From contig NZ_MVDG02000001.1 of the NCBI RefSeq assembly GCF_002008315.2, positions 1,550,001 through 1,614,000 of the forward strand: 64,000 nt of DNA. The letters run 5' to 3'. The position numbers and the translations under genes are program-made. Under the pieces are notes generated by a model. That model searched no databases, was not told where the DNA came from, and was given only the letters and a program-made list of their open reading frames with translations. Shown piece by piece: positions 1 to 9,846 of this stretch (position 1 is its first letter; each line of letters starts with the position of its first letter). The DNA is from Arthrobacter sp. KBS0703 (GTDB lineage: Bacteria; Actinomycetota; Actinomycetes; Actinomycetales; Micrococcaceae).

Positions 1-194
1 CCCGGCGTCCGCTTCGCACCTGAAGACATCAGGGAATGGGCGTCACAAATTTCGAGCTGAAGTGGAAACCCGCACAAACTGATACGGCAACTAACCCGGT
101 TTTTCACGCCAGACGGGGCATAATCATCCACTGGATATGTTTGATATGGTTCCCTCAAAGGTGGTGCTGGGGCAGCGATAGGAGATGTGTCATA

Positions 195-565
195 TTGGGG
201 ACCCGAACGGCTGTTGTAATTGAGGACGACGCGGACGTCCGCGGTCTCATCCAGGCAATCCTTGAGGCTTCAGATATTGACGTCCGGACTGCGGCAAGAG
301 GTGCCTCCGGCATCAATGCGGTCCGTAGAATATCCCTGACATTGTGATCCTCGATTTCGGTCTTCCTGACATCAACGGGCTTGAAGTCATCAACCGGATA
401 AGGGCCTTCAGCGACGTCTACATTCTCATGCTCACGGGGCACGAAGATGTGGCAGAACAGGTCACCGCGGCGGGAGCCAACGCGGTCATGATCAAGCCGT
501 TCCGCCCGCGTGCCTTGAAGGAACGCATCTACGAAGCACTGCAGCTTCAACTCCAAAAACCCTAA
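195..565 (+). pseudogene. Response-regulator receiver domain, frameshifted
   Basis: Two adjacent frames together give one CheY-like receiver. The first part carries the acidic pair (VVIEDDADVRG) and the second the phospho-acceptor motif (PDIVILDFGLPDING) and the conserved lysine (MIKPFRP). The frame changes near 326-334, where one base seems to be missing. A TTG start at 195 is supported by AGGAG at 180-184; the longer reading from 36 adds unrelated sequence. About 120 residues with no output domain, so it would act through a partner if functional. No histidine kinase is adjacent. It is either a decayed gene or a sequencing error. Confidence 0.7.
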
Positions 566-668
566 AACAGGCTATCGGTGGTGAATGATTAACAGCGGCT
601 TCCGGTGGCGCAGCGCCACGTGCACTCAATGCCCAATTCGCTTGGGAGAACGCTGTTAGAATTTTCTG

Positions 669-989
669 ATGGCAATTAGAAGAATCATCGTTCTTGAAGA
701 CGACATCGACGGGTCGGCAGCCGAAGAAACCGTGCGGTTTGCCATAGATGGCAATTCCTATGAAATTGATCTCAACTCCGCTCATGCCGAGGAACTGCGC
801 GCAACCATTAACCGGTATACGTCAGCAGGCCGCAGGACGGCAGGACCGGCGGGAAAGACCCGCAGGCCAACCTCCGGAAGAAGCCGGTCCGCGCAGATCC
901 GGGCCTGGGCCCAGGCGCAAGGCCTGAGCGTGAACAGCCGCGGAGCCATCAACCGGGAAATCACCGCGAAATACGAGGCAGCCCACTAG
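669..989 (+). CDS. lsr2: Lsr2-family nucleoid-associated protein
   Basis: A 106-residue protein with the Lsr2 layout. An N-terminal beta/oligomerisation domain (about 1-60; RRIIVLEDDIDGSAAEETV, then FAIDGNSYEIDL) is followed by a basic linker and a C-terminal DNA-binding domain (about 75-106; IRAWAQAQGLSVNSRG). Lsr2 proteins bind AT-rich DNA in the minor groove and silence foreign genes, much like H-NS. The usual RGR contact motif reads SRGA here, so the second arginine is replaced. Lying in accessory DNA, it may be an extra copy rather than the housekeeping one. A strong hairpin follows 38 bases after the stop. Confidence 0.93.
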   Translation: MAIRRIIVLEDDIDGSAAEETVRFAIDGNSYEIDLNSAHAEELRATINRYTSAGRRTAGPAGKTRRPTSGRSRSAQIRAWAQAQGLSVNSRGAINREITAKYEAAH

Positions 990-1027
990 CTCGCCGAGAG
1001 ACCACGCGAGGGCCGGGGTAATTAAAA

Positions 1028-1069
1028 GGCCGTAGCCCGGCATATTGGGGGGCATACCGGGCTACGGCC
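1028..1069 (+). terminator. Hairpin terminator after lsr2
   Basis: A perfect 13-bp inverted repeat, GGCCGTAGCCCGG at 1028-1040 and its complement at 1057-1069, flanks a 16-base loop. There is no clear T-run on the plus strand, so it may work as a factor-assisted or actinobacterial I-shaped terminator. Confidence 0.75.
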
Positions 1070-1199
1070 CCAACTGTACGCCGAGACCGGCACCAAACGC
1101 CAAACGCGACCAGGGGCAAAAGGCTTTGCCTTGTCACCTATCGGCTAGGTCATGAACTACTGTCAGGGCGGATACAAAAACTCCGAGGATGAGGACCGG

Positions 1200-1568
1200 A
1201 TGCGCAGTCTCGACATTGCCGATAAGGGCACCATGGATCTCACTGACGGATTCCTGCGGCTGCGCTGGAGAGCAGGCGAGACGATAGGGCCGGACGAGGC
1301 TCACGCCGCACTGGGTGCCATCGACGCTTTGGGCCAGGGCGCCAGCCTTCCGATGCTCATCCATGTTCAAGGGGTAAATTTCTCGCGGGCTGCCAGGAGG
1401 ATCTTTCCATCACCCTCGCGCGTTTCCCGGATCGCGCTGCTGGGGTCATCCCCGGTGGATTACGTGATCGCCCTTTTCGTTTTGCGGATGATCCCCCTGC
1501 CGTTCCCCATCAGGTACTTCACGTCCTCACAGGAAGCCATAACGTGGCTTCGCCGGGACCGCGAATGA
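1200..1568 (+). CDS. STAS/SEC14-like small protein (DUF7793-like)
   Basis: A 122-residue protein resembling the short STAS-like proteins common in Arthrobacter. It has an N-terminal beta segment (GFLRLRWRAGETIGPDEAHAA), a central strand (LPMLIHVQGV) and a C-terminal section (FTSSQEAITWL) that is the family signature. The role is unknown; relatives are thought to be regulatory or scaffold proteins. ATG 1200 is preferred because GAGG lies at 1191-1194. An in-frame ATG at 1152 would add 16 residues without a ribosome binding site. No operon partner is visible. Family assignment is from recognition of the pattern, not from a search. Confidence 0.65.
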   Translation: MRSLDIADKGTMDLTDGFLRLRWRAGETIGPDEAHAALGAIDALGQGASLPMLIHVQGVNFSRAARRIFPSPSRVSRIALLGSSPVDYVIALFVLRMIPLPFPIRYFTSSQEAITWLRRDRE

Positions 1569-1807
1569 CACTGGCTCGAACCACCGGCCGGGCCGACGAC
1601 TGGAGCGCTGATCATCCGTTTAACGCCAACGGAACCTCGAAGACCGCCATCTTGAACTGCGATTTAACCGCCATTCTCCGCTAACAGTCACAGCTTGACC
1701 TATGACGCGGACAACAAGTCAGAAACGGTCGTTTTAGCCACTGCTGACGGCCAACACGATCGTGGATGTTTCTCCGCCCGAGATACCCGGGCTGCTACAA
1801 CTAAACG

Positions 1808-2050
1808 ATGGGATGGTTCGACACGTGGTTCGACGAAACGGATTGGCCGACGGGTGCGCGTCTGGATCCGTTTCGTGATGCAGTGTGGCAGCTGTCGTTG
1901 AACGGCGAGATCAAAGGGTGGGTGACAACCTCGGTCACCCCCATGCGCTCATTCCCCTTCTTCTGGTCCAAGCTCGAGTGCATGCGGAACCAGGTGCATT
2001 GGGCCGATGGGAAGGACGAGGATGTCGACGAGGACTACAGTCCCGAGTGA
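1808..2050 (+). CDS. Small tryptophan-rich hypothetical protein
   Basis: An 80-residue frame beginning MGWFDTWFDETDWPTG, with seven tryptophans and a very acidic tail (DGKDEDVDEDYSPE). The composition is unlike a random high-GC frame, which argues for a real gene, but no ribosome binding site is evident before the ATG and no family is recognised. No transmembrane segment or signal peptide. Confidence 0.35.
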   Translation: MGWFDTWFDETDWPTGARLDPFRDAVWQLSLNGEIKGWVTTSVTPMRSFPFFWSKLECMRNQVHWADGKDEDVDEDYSPE

Positions 2051-2637
2051 TTCGCCGTGGAGGAGTTGCTGACCGGCCACTTCACCACTTGCGACTCCCG
2101 CTTCGATACGGGATGGCACCTTGGACGCCACCCTCGTTACGGGACCCGAGCGCGACCGCCTCTGGGCGCATTTGAAGCACGGCAGCGAACCGACCGCACG
2201 GACATAGGGTCAAGCCCCCAACATTCGCTCCGGCGGCCCATCTGCATCGGTATGCTGCCGTGACAACTCGACCGCCAACTCCGGGGCCAGTAGCTTAGGA
2301 AAGAACGCCGCCATCCATCTTCGAAAGCTGCAACCTGCGGCATTCGTCCTAGGAATCAGCCAGAACCGCCAAACCAAACTGCGAAAGAGCCGCTATCGGC
2401 GCCCTGACCGGACCATCCCGCTGCTGTGGGCCTGGGCGGTGCTCGCCGGTGCCGCCGCGCTCCCGATCCTCCGCGCAAAGTCCTTGGCCGGATTCCGGTA
2501 ATGGCCATGCCCCTCGTATTTAGTTTTGAACCATCAGCAGATGGTGCGCAGGGGTCCTATGCCCGTTCTAAGTGTCAGCGCGTCCCAGAAGTCACACGCG
2601 CAAGCTGCCATTTGGGGCCCGGCAGACACCGAAACCG
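2051..2637. other. Gene-poor stretch with gene remnants
   Basis: No intact gene. On the plus strand, 2112-2190 reads GTLDATLVTGPERDRLWAHL in one frame, which resembles the C-terminal part of deazaflavin-dependent nitroreductases (DUF385). A membrane-like tail follows at about 2393-2503 (TIPLLWAWAVLAGAAALPIL then a stop). Both look like decayed 3' ends; neither has a start. Confidence 0.3.
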
Positions 2638-2805
2638 CCCCGGCAACCCCAGATCCAACAGCACCAGATCAGGCCCGCCCGCTGCGGCCTGGACCAACCC
2701 GCCGCCGCTCAACTGCCATTGCACGCTGTAGCCGTTGGCACTGAGCGCGGACACCAGGACCGCGCCAATCGTTTCGTCGTCCTCAATTACCAGGATTCTG
2801 GACAT
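2638..2805 (-). pseudogene. N-terminal fragment of an OmpR-type response regulator
   Basis: From the ATG at 2805 the frame reads MSRILVIEDDETIGAVLVSA, then PDLVLLDLGLPG, a receiver domain up to and including the phospho-acceptor aspartate. After that the similarity stops abruptly and the sequence becomes unrelated. The rest of the receiver and any DNA-binding domain are missing, so the gene was truncated, probably by recombination. The fragment resembles OmpR/KdpE-class receivers. Confidence 0.75.
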
Positions 2806-2904
2806 ACCCGAAGTCCAGGCGCAGCAGGGACCCGGCCCGGCAGCGGTCGCCACGGCCGTCACGGGACCGGGCGTGGGCGGCGGTCATCCACCAATCTTCA
2901 CTTT

Positions 2905-3440
2905 TCACTTGCGGATAGCTGGGATGCCGAGAATGGTCGGGCTGAGGCTGGCGAGTCGCTGTGAGCCGGCACGCTTGTCTTGGAGGAACTGCAGGGTCAC
3001 GTCGATACCCTCCAGCTCCCCTAGCCAGCCCTGTGTCTCGGCGAGTCCGCGTCGGGCAATGAGGTCGGTATTGATCTCGTCAAGGCGGCCGATCATGCCA
3101 GGGTCAACCTGAAGCATGGGGCAGCGGATGCAGGCAATGCTCGTGCTCGCACGGGGTGGCGTAGGGTCGCCCGCAGTTGCCAAGCTCGACTGCGAGGTGG
3201 ATCTGGTAGTGCCGGATGACGTGCCCTGGGAACACTGTGACGTAGCCGTGGGTCGTCTGTACATCGAGGTGCCCGAGGAGTGCGGCGCCGATGTAGATCG
3301 GCAGACCGTGGTTGACGAGGTCGGTGGCGAATAGACGGCGGACGTCGTGCGAGGTAACCGGCGACCGGCCAGCTCGGGGTGCTCCAGGGCCAGGGCGATC
3401 GGCTTGCTTCCACTTCGCGCCAAGGAACGCATGTGATCAT
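2905..3440 (-). pseudogene. C-terminal part of a tyrosine integrase, multiple frameshifts
   Basis: Joining three minus-strand frames gives a recognisable recombinase tail. One frame has VRRLFATDLVNHGLPIYIGA then LLGHLDVQTTHGYV, matching the catalytic H/R box, the H/W position and the tyrosine region (here HGY). A second frame supplies the family tail with CIRCPMLQVDP and GWLGELEGIDVTL. Shifts lie near 3130 and 3360. The N-terminal half is absent, so this is a dead, truncated integrase and marks an old mobile element next to the DedA gene. Confidence 0.8.
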
Positions 3441-3569
3441 AGGCCTGTCCGGTTACCGAGAGTGTTCTGACTCATCGACAGCTGGGCGGCCGGGCACGGC
3501 ATTCCCTAAGAAACACCGGGCCCGGCGTCACAGGACCGCCGCAGTCCCGGCGCTGCCCTCCGCCCCGCG

Positions 3570-4258
3570 TCAGGCATCCCTGCGAGCGGCCTTTGCGCGT
3601 CTGCTCTTGAGCAGCTCGAGTCCGATCGGGACCACGGAGACCAGCACGATCAGGATAAAAGTCAGACCAATGTTCGCCCCGGTCCACTCGTACCTGCCCA
3701 GCCAAAACCCGACCAGCGGAACGCCCACACCCCAGAGCAGGGCGCCGATCGCGTTAAACGCCATAAACGTCCGGTACCGCATCCCGGCCACCCCGGCTGT
3801 GACGGGAAGGAACGTCCGCACGATCGGAACGAAGCGGGCCAAGATCACTGACCGGCGACCGTATTCTTCAAAGAACCCATGGGCCTTGTCTGCGTATTCG
3901 TTGCGGAACAGGCGGGAGTCTGGTTTGTTGAACACGGCCGGGCCGGCCTTCCGTCCTATCAGGTACCCTGTCTGGTCGCCGGCGAACGCCGCCACGAAGG
4001 CGGCGGCGCCCAGAAGCACGATGTTCACGTGCACCGTGCCGGTGGCGACGAGGAGGCCCGCGGTGAACAGCAGCGAATCCCCGGGCAGGAAAAACCCGAC
4101 CAGAATGCCGTTTCGATGAACAGGAACGCGCACACCACCACAATGACCCCGGGCGCGACGCCAGGATCGCGCAGGAACACGTTCGGGTCCATCCACGTTG
4201 GCAGTACTCCGGTGATCGGCCGGACGGTCAGGACTGCGGTGACCGCCACGGGACGCAT
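3570..4258 (-). pseudogene. DedA-family membrane protein, frameshifted
   Basis: The N-terminal frame from ATG 4258 (MRPVAVTAVLTV, then VVVCAFLFIETA) and the C-terminal frame (ILVGFFLPGDSLLFTAGLLV, GDQTGYLIGRKAGP, ARFVPIVRTFLPVTAGVAGM) make up a full DedA/SNARE-associated-type membrane protein of about 229 residues. The conserved GDxxxFxxGR-like and FxxRFxPxxR motifs are present. The frame changes near 4107-4113. DedA proteins are lipid scramblase-like proteins needed for envelope homeostasis. Because every other part is intact, the shift may be a sequencing error. Confidence 0.85.
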
Positions 4259-4421
4259 GAGCCCACCCTATCCCCGTTTCGCGGCCATCCGGATGAATGA
4301 ATTCCGGCCGGTGCAGGTTCACAGGAAACCGGCAGGTAAGCCCCTGCCGGCCCGGGGCATGCGTGGCATATTCTTAGGCACACCCTGGGCACGAGGCCGG
4401 GCCACGAGAAAGCCGGGACAG

Positions 4422-5654
4422 ATGCGCAAGAACACACTCGGCCACCGGAAACGCGTCACCGCTCGGGCCCGGGCAATGATACTGACGGCGGCCCTGGCGC
4501 TGGCATTGTCGGCCTGTAACCCGGCACCCCCGGCGACCAGTGCCCCGTCGGCGACAACCGGTTCTCCCACAGCAACATCAACTCCTTCGGAAACGACGTC
4601 CCCCTCGGCCGGTCCGCCGTCAAGCCAGTCCCCTGCCGCAGGCCCCACGGGCACCGCATCCCACGACGCCCAGCAGAGCGGTCAACAGGCAGGCGGAAAG
4701 CCGGGCCATGTCTTCGTCATTAACCTGGAGAACAAGGGCTACTACACGACCTGGGGCAAGAACTCCCCCGCGCCCTACCTGTCCGGAACCCTCCGCTCCC
4801 AGGGAGTGCTGCTCACCAATTACTACGGCATCGCCCACAACTCCAACCCCAACTACCTCGCCCAGATCTCCGGCCAGTCATCCAACCAGATGACCCGCGA
4901 CGACTGTCCCACGTACACTCCGTTCACAGTAACCGGCACGGCTTCCCTGGGCCAGGTGCAGGGCACCGGCTGCGTCTATCCGGCCTCGGTGCCCACGGTG
5001 GCTGGGCAGCTGAGCGCAGCCGGCAAAACCTGGAAGGGCTACATGGAGGACATGGCCACACCCTGCCAGCACCCGGACCCCGGCGCCGAGGATAACCACC
5101 AGAAGGCCACATCCACCGACCAGTACGCCACCCGGCACAACCCGTTCGTCTACTTCGAATCGATCACCGCGAGCCCGGACTGCGCCAGGAACGTGGTCAA
5201 TCTCGACCGGCTCGCCGGTGACCTGAAATCCGTAGCGACAACCCCGAACCTGTCTTACATCACCCCGAACCTGTGCAACGACGGGCACGACAGCCCCTGC
5301 GCGGACGGACGCCCCGGCGGCCTGGAAACCGCCGACGCCTGGCTGCGCCAGCACGTCCCGGCCATCCTGGACTCCGCGGCCTTCAAACAGGACGGGGTGC
5401 TGGTGATCACCTTCGACGAATCCGAAGGCCACACCACCGGCCCGTCCGGGGTGGCCGGAGGAACCGACGGCGGAAAAATCGGCGCCCTGATCCTCTCTCC
5501 CTTCACCAAGGGCGGGACGACATCAACCGTTGCTTACAATCACTACAGCCTGCTGGGCAGCATCGAGGACATCTTCTCCCTGCCCCGCCTCGGTTACGCC
5601 GGCGCCCCCGGGATCAACACCTTCGGCCCCGACGCGTTCAACGCACGATCCTAA
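4422..5654 (+). CDS. Secreted lipoprotein phosphoesterase (alkaline phosphatase-like)
   Basis: A 410-residue protein with a lipoprotein signal peptide (lipobox LSAC, cysteine 32) and a Ser/Thr/Pro-rich linker to about residue 85. The catalytic domain is of the phosphoesterase family PF04185 (acid phosphatase/phospholipase C type): VFVINLENKGY near the start, NYYGIAHNSNPNYLAQISG, and the late metal-site region VLVITFDESEGHT. It likely releases phosphate from extracellular phosphoesters at the cell surface; the substrate is not deducible. ATG 4422 was chosen because it gives a complete n-region (HRKRVTARAR) before the hydrophobic stretch. It lies divergent from the DedA gene with a 163-base gap. 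Confidence 0.85.
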   Translation: MRKNTLGHRKRVTARARAMILTAALALALSACNPAPPATSAPSATTGSPTATSTPSETTSPSAGPPSSQSPAAGPTGTASHDAQQSGQQAGGKPGHVFVINLENKGYYTTWGKNSPAPYLSGTLRSQGVLLTNYYGIAHNSNPNYLAQISGQSSNQMTRDDCPTYTPFTVTGTASLGQVQGTGCVYPASVPTVAGQLSAAGKTWKGYMEDMATPCQHPDPGAEDNHQKATSTDQYATRHNPFVYFESITASPDCARNVVNLDRLAGDLKSVATTPNLSYITPNLCNDGHDSPCADGRPGGLETADAWLRQHVPAILDSAAFKQDGVLVITFDESEGHTTGPSGVAGGTDGGKIGALILSPFTKGGTTSTVAYNHYSLLGSIEDIFSLPRLGYAGAPGINTFGPDAFNARS

Positions 5655-5956
5655 ACGCGACGCAGCCGATGCTCCTGCGGGAGCACCCCGCCGCTTCGTG
5701 GCCCCAAGAGGTCAGAGAGGACAGTCAGGCTGAGATCTGAAACGCGCGAGCCCAGCTGGAGACACACGCTGATCCGGCCACCTCGCTCGGACACCGTTGG
5801 CGGCACCGGCCTGACGTCCTGCTGGCGTATGCCCCAATGGGACGCGGATTTGTCTGTCAAGGTGGGGAGTGCCTGGCCAACACCGGATCCACCATAATTC
5901 AGACGCTCCCCGGCCGATAGATTTTTGGCTCGTGCAAGCGGCACAGAGCATGCATT
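5655..5956. other. Intergenic region, no gene seen
   Basis: 302 bases between the phosphoesterase and the antiporter. A small hairpin, TGCTCC/GGAGCA around 5669-5684, follows the phosphoesterase stop and could end its transcript. The promoter of the antiporter should lie in the second half, but I see no confident -35/-10 pair. Confidence 0.4.
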
Positions 5957-7615
5957 ATGAACGAAAGTGTGTTGGTTGCCTCGTGGTCGAACCCCGGGGG
6001 TCTGTTGGACAGGAAGCTGATCGTGCTCGGTCTTGAACTGGTCGTGCTCCTGGGCGTGGCGGTGCTGGTGTGCAGCATGGTCGGACGCCGATTCCGGATA
6101 GCCTCGCCCGTACTTCTGCTCATCAGCGGTGCACTGGTGGGATTTCTCCCATCACTTCGCGAAGTACAGCTGCCGTCGGAGGTTGTGCTGTTCATCTTCC
6201 TGCCGGTGCTCCTTTACTGGGAGAGCCTGACAACATCTCTGCGGGAGATCAGGAGCAATCTGCGCGACATTGTCCTGATGGGCACGACGCTGGTGTTTAC
6301 CACGGCCGGGGTCGTGGCGGTCGTGGCCCACGCTGTCGGGGTGGCGTGGGGGCCGGCCTGGGTTCTCGGAGCGGCGATCGCGCCGACCGACGCGACCGCT
6401 GTCGGTATGCTCGCCCGGGCGCTGCCGCACCGCGATCTAACCCTGTTGCGCGCCGAAAGCCTGATCAATGATGGCACCGCCTTTGTCATCTACGGCGTGG
6501 CCGTCGGTATCACGATCGGCGAGGAGCAACTCAGTGCGCCTGAAGTTTCATGGCTGTTCCTTGTGGCTTACGGCGGCGGAGCATTGCTCGGCGCCGTGAC
6601 CGCCTGGATGGGAGTGCAGGTCCGGCGGCGCCTGGACGACGCGCTGCTGGGGAACGTCGTCACCATCCTGACCCCCTTCACGGCGGTCCTTCTCGCCGAG
6701 ACGATCCACGCCTCCGGCGTACTCGCCGTTGTAGTCAGCGGGCTCATGATGAGCCAGATCGGTCCCCGGGTTGTCCGCGCTGACACCCGGCGGCAAGCCC
6801 AGGCATTCTTGTCACCTTCCACGTTCCTGATCAACTGCGCGCTGTTCGTGCTCGTAGGGCTGGAGCTGCACTCGGCAGTCAGCGGCCTACCCAGCTTCGA
6901 CCTCGCACGTGGACTAATACTCGTCATCGTCGTCTCAGCGGTCGTCATCGGCATGCGGTTTGTCTTCTTGTTTGCATCCACGTACCTGACCCGCCTTCTG
7001 GACCGGCGGCCACAGCAGCACGAGCGCCGCGTCAGCAACCGAGCACGGGTTGTCAGCGGAGTAGCCGGCTTCCGGGGCGCAGTCTCGCTCGCCGCGGCCC
7101 TCGCAATACCGCAAACTGTTGCCTCCGGTGGCCCCTTCCCTGCCCGCCACATGATCATCTTCATAACCGCCGGAGTCATCGTGGTCACCCTGGTCGTGCA
7201 GGGGCTCCTGATACCGGGCGTCGTGCGCTGGGCACGGCTGCCCCGCGACACGCACATCGAGCAAGAACGCCAGCTCGCCGAAACGGTCGCTGCCGAGGAG
7301 GCACTGAACGCGATGCCGCAGATCGCCGCAGGACTCAGCACTCACCCGGACGTCGTGGAACGAATGCGCCACGAGTACGAGGACCACATGCGCGTCCTGC
7401 GCGCGAACCGCGCCGGCGCCGTCGCCGAAGACGATCTGGCCTTGCGGCACGACCAGCACTACACGGCGTTGCGGCTGGCGCTGCTCGCCCAAAAGCGCAG
7501 GACCGTGATCAGGCTCCGCGACGAAGGCCGCATTGACGACACCGTACTCCGCCAGGTACAGGCCGCACTCGACGCCGAGGAGGTACACCTCTCCCGGCGC
7601 GAAGCCGTCGACTGA
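5957..7615 (+). CDS. Na+/H+ antiporter, CPA1/NhaP family
   Basis: A 552-residue membrane protein with about 11-12 hydrophobic segments (residues 20-435) and a soluble C-terminal tail rich in charged helices. CPA1 signatures are clear: GAAIAPTDATAVGML in the ion-binding core and LLRAESLINDGTAFVIYG. It should exchange cytoplasmic Na+ or K+ for protons and take part in pH and salt homeostasis. The length and tail match bacterial YjcE/NhaP-type proteins. ATG 5957 fits the first membrane segment. It appears to be transcribed alone. Confidence 0.93.
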   Translation: MNESVLVASWSNPGGLLDRKLIVLGLELVVLLGVAVLVCSMVGRRFRIASPVLLLISGALVGFLPSLREVQLPSEVVLFIFLPVLLYWESLTTSLREIRSNLRDIVLMGTTLVFTTAGVVAVVAHAVGVAWGPAWVLGAAIAPTDATAVGMLARALPHRDLTLLRAESLINDGTAFVIYGVAVGITIGEEQLSAPEVSWLFLVAYGGGALLGAVTAWMGVQVRRRLDDALLGNVVTILTPFTAVLLAETIHASGVLAVVVSGLMMSQIGPRVVRADTRRQAQAFLSPSTFLINCALFVLVGLELHSAVSGLPSFDLARGLILVIVVSAVVIGMRFVFLFASTYLTRLLDRRPQQHERRVSNRARVVSGVAGFRGAVSLAAALAIPQTVASGGPFPARHMIIFITAGVIVVTLVVQGLLIPGVVRWARLPRDTHIEQERQLAETVAAEEALNAMPQIAAGLSTHPDVVERMRHEYEDHMRVLRANRAGAVAEDDLALRHDQHYTALRLALLAQKRRTVIRLRDEGRIDDTVLRQVQAALDAEEVHLSRREAVD

Positions 7616-8030
7616 GCCCGTTCCCCTGAGGCCTGCGCGCCTAGTCGCCTTTTTGCCTTCGCAAGGTGTTCATTTCAGCCAGACCGAGTTTCTCGTTCCC
7701 CGCTTCATTCGAAAGACAACTCCTCATAGATTCGGCGACTTGGGGAGTGTGGGCCGTTTCATGTCAGCTGGGCCTGTCTGGATTGAATGGAAGTCCCAGA
7801 CAGTTCGCACAGTTGTCACACCTCCGCCTCTGCCAAGTATCAGCTGAAAAAGCTGCCGAATAGCTCTGAAAATTACAGACCCGTCTCTACACGGGATTTG
7901 ACTGGAACGGCCAGCATGCGTCGCGGTGGAGGACGGATCAGCGGGAACTTTCTCGCACGTGAAACACCGACCCCTGGGAACCCTGGTTGATCTCCAGCTT
8001 CGACAGGACGACGCCGAGCGTCAGCGTCAA
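7616..8030. other. Intergenic region between convergent genes, no gene seen
   Basis: 415 bases between the antiporter and the VIT transporter, which point toward each other. Short frames on both strands have no recognisable product, and I found no strong hairpin. Confidence 0.4.
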
Positions 8031-8759
8031 TTAGACGATGCCGGAGGCCCCGAGCAACCGGCCGATCCCAAATGTCGCAGCCAAGGCCAGCGCCCCGCCG
8101 ATAACCACCCGGGAGCCGGCCTTCGTCTTGGAACCGCCGCCGATATACGCGCCGAGGCTTCCGGTCAGCGCCAGGGCAATGAGCACCACTGCGAACGTCA
8201 CCGGAACCCGCCACAAGTCAGGCGGCAACAGGATGGCGAAAAGCGGCAGAACGCCGCCTATGAGGAAACTGACCGCCGACGCCAGGGCAGCGTTCCACGG
8301 ACTGACAACGTCGGCTTCGTCAATGTTCAGCTCCGCGGACAGGTGTGCAGCGAGGGCGTCGTGGTCCATAAGTTCTTCGGCGACCCGGCGGGCCGTTTCA
8401 GGGTTGAGTCCCTTCCCTACATAGATGGCTGCCAGTTCGGCCAATTCGGCCTCGGGCTGCTCGGCCAGCTCCCGGCGTTCCTTCTCGATCACGGCCCGCT
8501 GGCTGTCACTTTGGCTGCTGACCGAGACGTACTCTCCCAGGGCCATGGACACGGCTCCCCCGACCAAACCGGCCATGCCCGCTGTGAGGATCGGACCGGT
8601 CTGTGTTGTTGCGCCGGCGACGCCGACCACGATTGCTGCGACAGAGACGATACCGTCATTGGCTCCCAGGACGCCGGCACGCAGCCAGTTCAATCGCGAA
8701 GAAAGGTCCCCGCGGTGCGGCTCATTCTCGTGCTGGTGGACCGGTCCTAGTTCTGCCAT
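8031..8759 (-). CDS. VIT1/CCC1-family iron/manganese transporter
   Basis: A 242-residue protein with the VIT family layout. It has a hydrophilic N-terminus, then LNWLRAGVLGANDGIVSVAA and a membrane segment, then GGAVSMALGEYVSVSSQSDS, the metal-binding helix of the family. An acidic cytosolic domain (KERRELAEQPEAELAEL) precedes three more membrane segments. Relatives move Fe2+ or Mn2+ out of the cytosol. ATG 8759 is preferred: the longer frame upstream reads through a dispersed intergenic repeat. A GGTGG stretch precedes this start. Confidence 0.9.
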   Translation of the reverse strand: MAELGPVHQHENEPHRGDLSSRLNWLRAGVLGANDGIVSVAAIVVGVAGATTQTGPILTAGMAGLVGGAVSMALGEYVSVSSQSDSQRAVIEKERRELAEQPEAELAELAAIYVGKGLNPETARRVAEELMDHDALAAHLSAELNIDEADVVSPWNAALASAVSFLIGGVLPLFAILLPPDLWRVPVTFAVVLIALALTGSLGAYIGGGSKTKAGSRVVIGGALALAATFGIGRLLGASGIV

Positions 8760-8810
8760 GCCACCAGAATCCCACCAAGGACCGCGCTCAGAAAGACCCG
8801 GCGGCGGTCT

Positions 8811-8966
8811 GCATAGCTCCCCGCCGAAAATCCTCAGCTGGCAGCATACACGAGCACTGAACGGCATCTCCACGGCGGGATGAACATCTCGGTGTCTTTG
8901 AGCAATCGGGACAGCGGAAAGCTGATCGGGAGCCTCCCGTTGCGTCCACCACGCTATCTCTGTGGC
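8811..8966. repeat. Dispersed intergenic repeat, family 1, copy A
   Basis: About 155 bases that align over their whole length with 17166-17320, in the same orientation, by eye at roughly three quarters identity. Shared landmarks are CATAGCTCCCCG, CACGAGCACTGAACGGCA and CCCGTTGCGTCCAC. It sits directly upstream of the VIT gene. No conserved reading frame is obvious, so it may be a non-coding dispersed element or the remnant of a shared gene. Confidence 0.7.
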
Positions 8967-9452
8967 ACGTCTAAATCAGGATAGTTATGGGACGAAATCT
9001 CTTGGGGTGTCGCCATTTCTCTGTCATTTTCAGAAGCCGTCGGCACGGAATGTCAGAAGCTGCCTGCACTCCGTCATTACCGCAACCATGGCGTGACACG
9101 AAGGTTCTGCGGAGAGAACCAGTCGATGCGCTGTTGCGCTGCTCTATCGGCCGGAGGGACGCTGGTCGGAGCGGACGGGCCACTGTCTAGGGAAAAATCA
9201 ACGGCTCCCAATGGACTGGAGGTCAGGGCTTCGACCGTGGAATGAACGGCGGCGCGGCCTAAAACGTGCGTCGAGTCGATGCGTTCGGGGAATCCCGGCA
9301 ATCGTGTGCGGTAGATGCCCCATGCAGGAGCGGTCGATCAAACCAACGGCCGGCGCCGAGCGGTTCTCGGTTGGGCCAGTGCAGCAGAGCGGTTCGCTTT
9401 ACACGAGGCAGCGGAAGGGGAACGCGCCCAACCAACCCAGGGGGTAGGAGAT

Positions 9453-9572
9453 GCCGGACCCGGCTGTGACGGGGGGTGCATTGCCGGGTCCGGCGCACTG
9501 ATCGTGAAGGTCACCTGCCAATCAGATACCGATATTTTGACGACTGCGCCTTAAGGAAAGCCTGCGGAACCC
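9453..9572. repeat. Dispersed repeat, family 2, copy A, with 12-bp inverted repeat
   Basis: It starts with GCCGGACCCGGC at 9453-9464, whose complement lies at 9483-9494 around an 18-base loop. The hairpin and the following ~75 bases align with 18246-18369 (shared CTGATCG, CAGATACC, GCGGAACC/GCGGGACC). Confidence 0.6.
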
Positions 9573-9804
9573 TACGGGTTTCGGACCCCCACCGATGCTG
9601 GTCCCCCCTTCCGGGGCGGCCGTACCCGCACGGTTCCGAGGGGGAACAGATCCCGGGTATTTCCAAGGGAACGGGACAGAAAACCCGGTTACATGACCAA
9701 CTGGCGACTGTTTGGGCTTTCCCCTGCAGCCCAGACTTACGTGGAAGCTGACTGCCCCGGATGCGTTCCGGCCGGGGTGTCGCGGGTTTGTCCGCCGAAC
9801 ACGA

Positions 9805-9846
9805 CCGGAGCCGGTACCGGATTGCGGCATCCGGTACGGGCTCCGG
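9805..9846. repeat. 17-bp inverted repeat
   Basis: CCGGAGCCGGTACCGGA at 9805-9821 pairs with 9830-9846 at 16 of 17 positions around an 8-base loop. No T-run follows and no gene is nearby, so a transcription terminator is not an obvious explanation. Confidence 0.65.
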
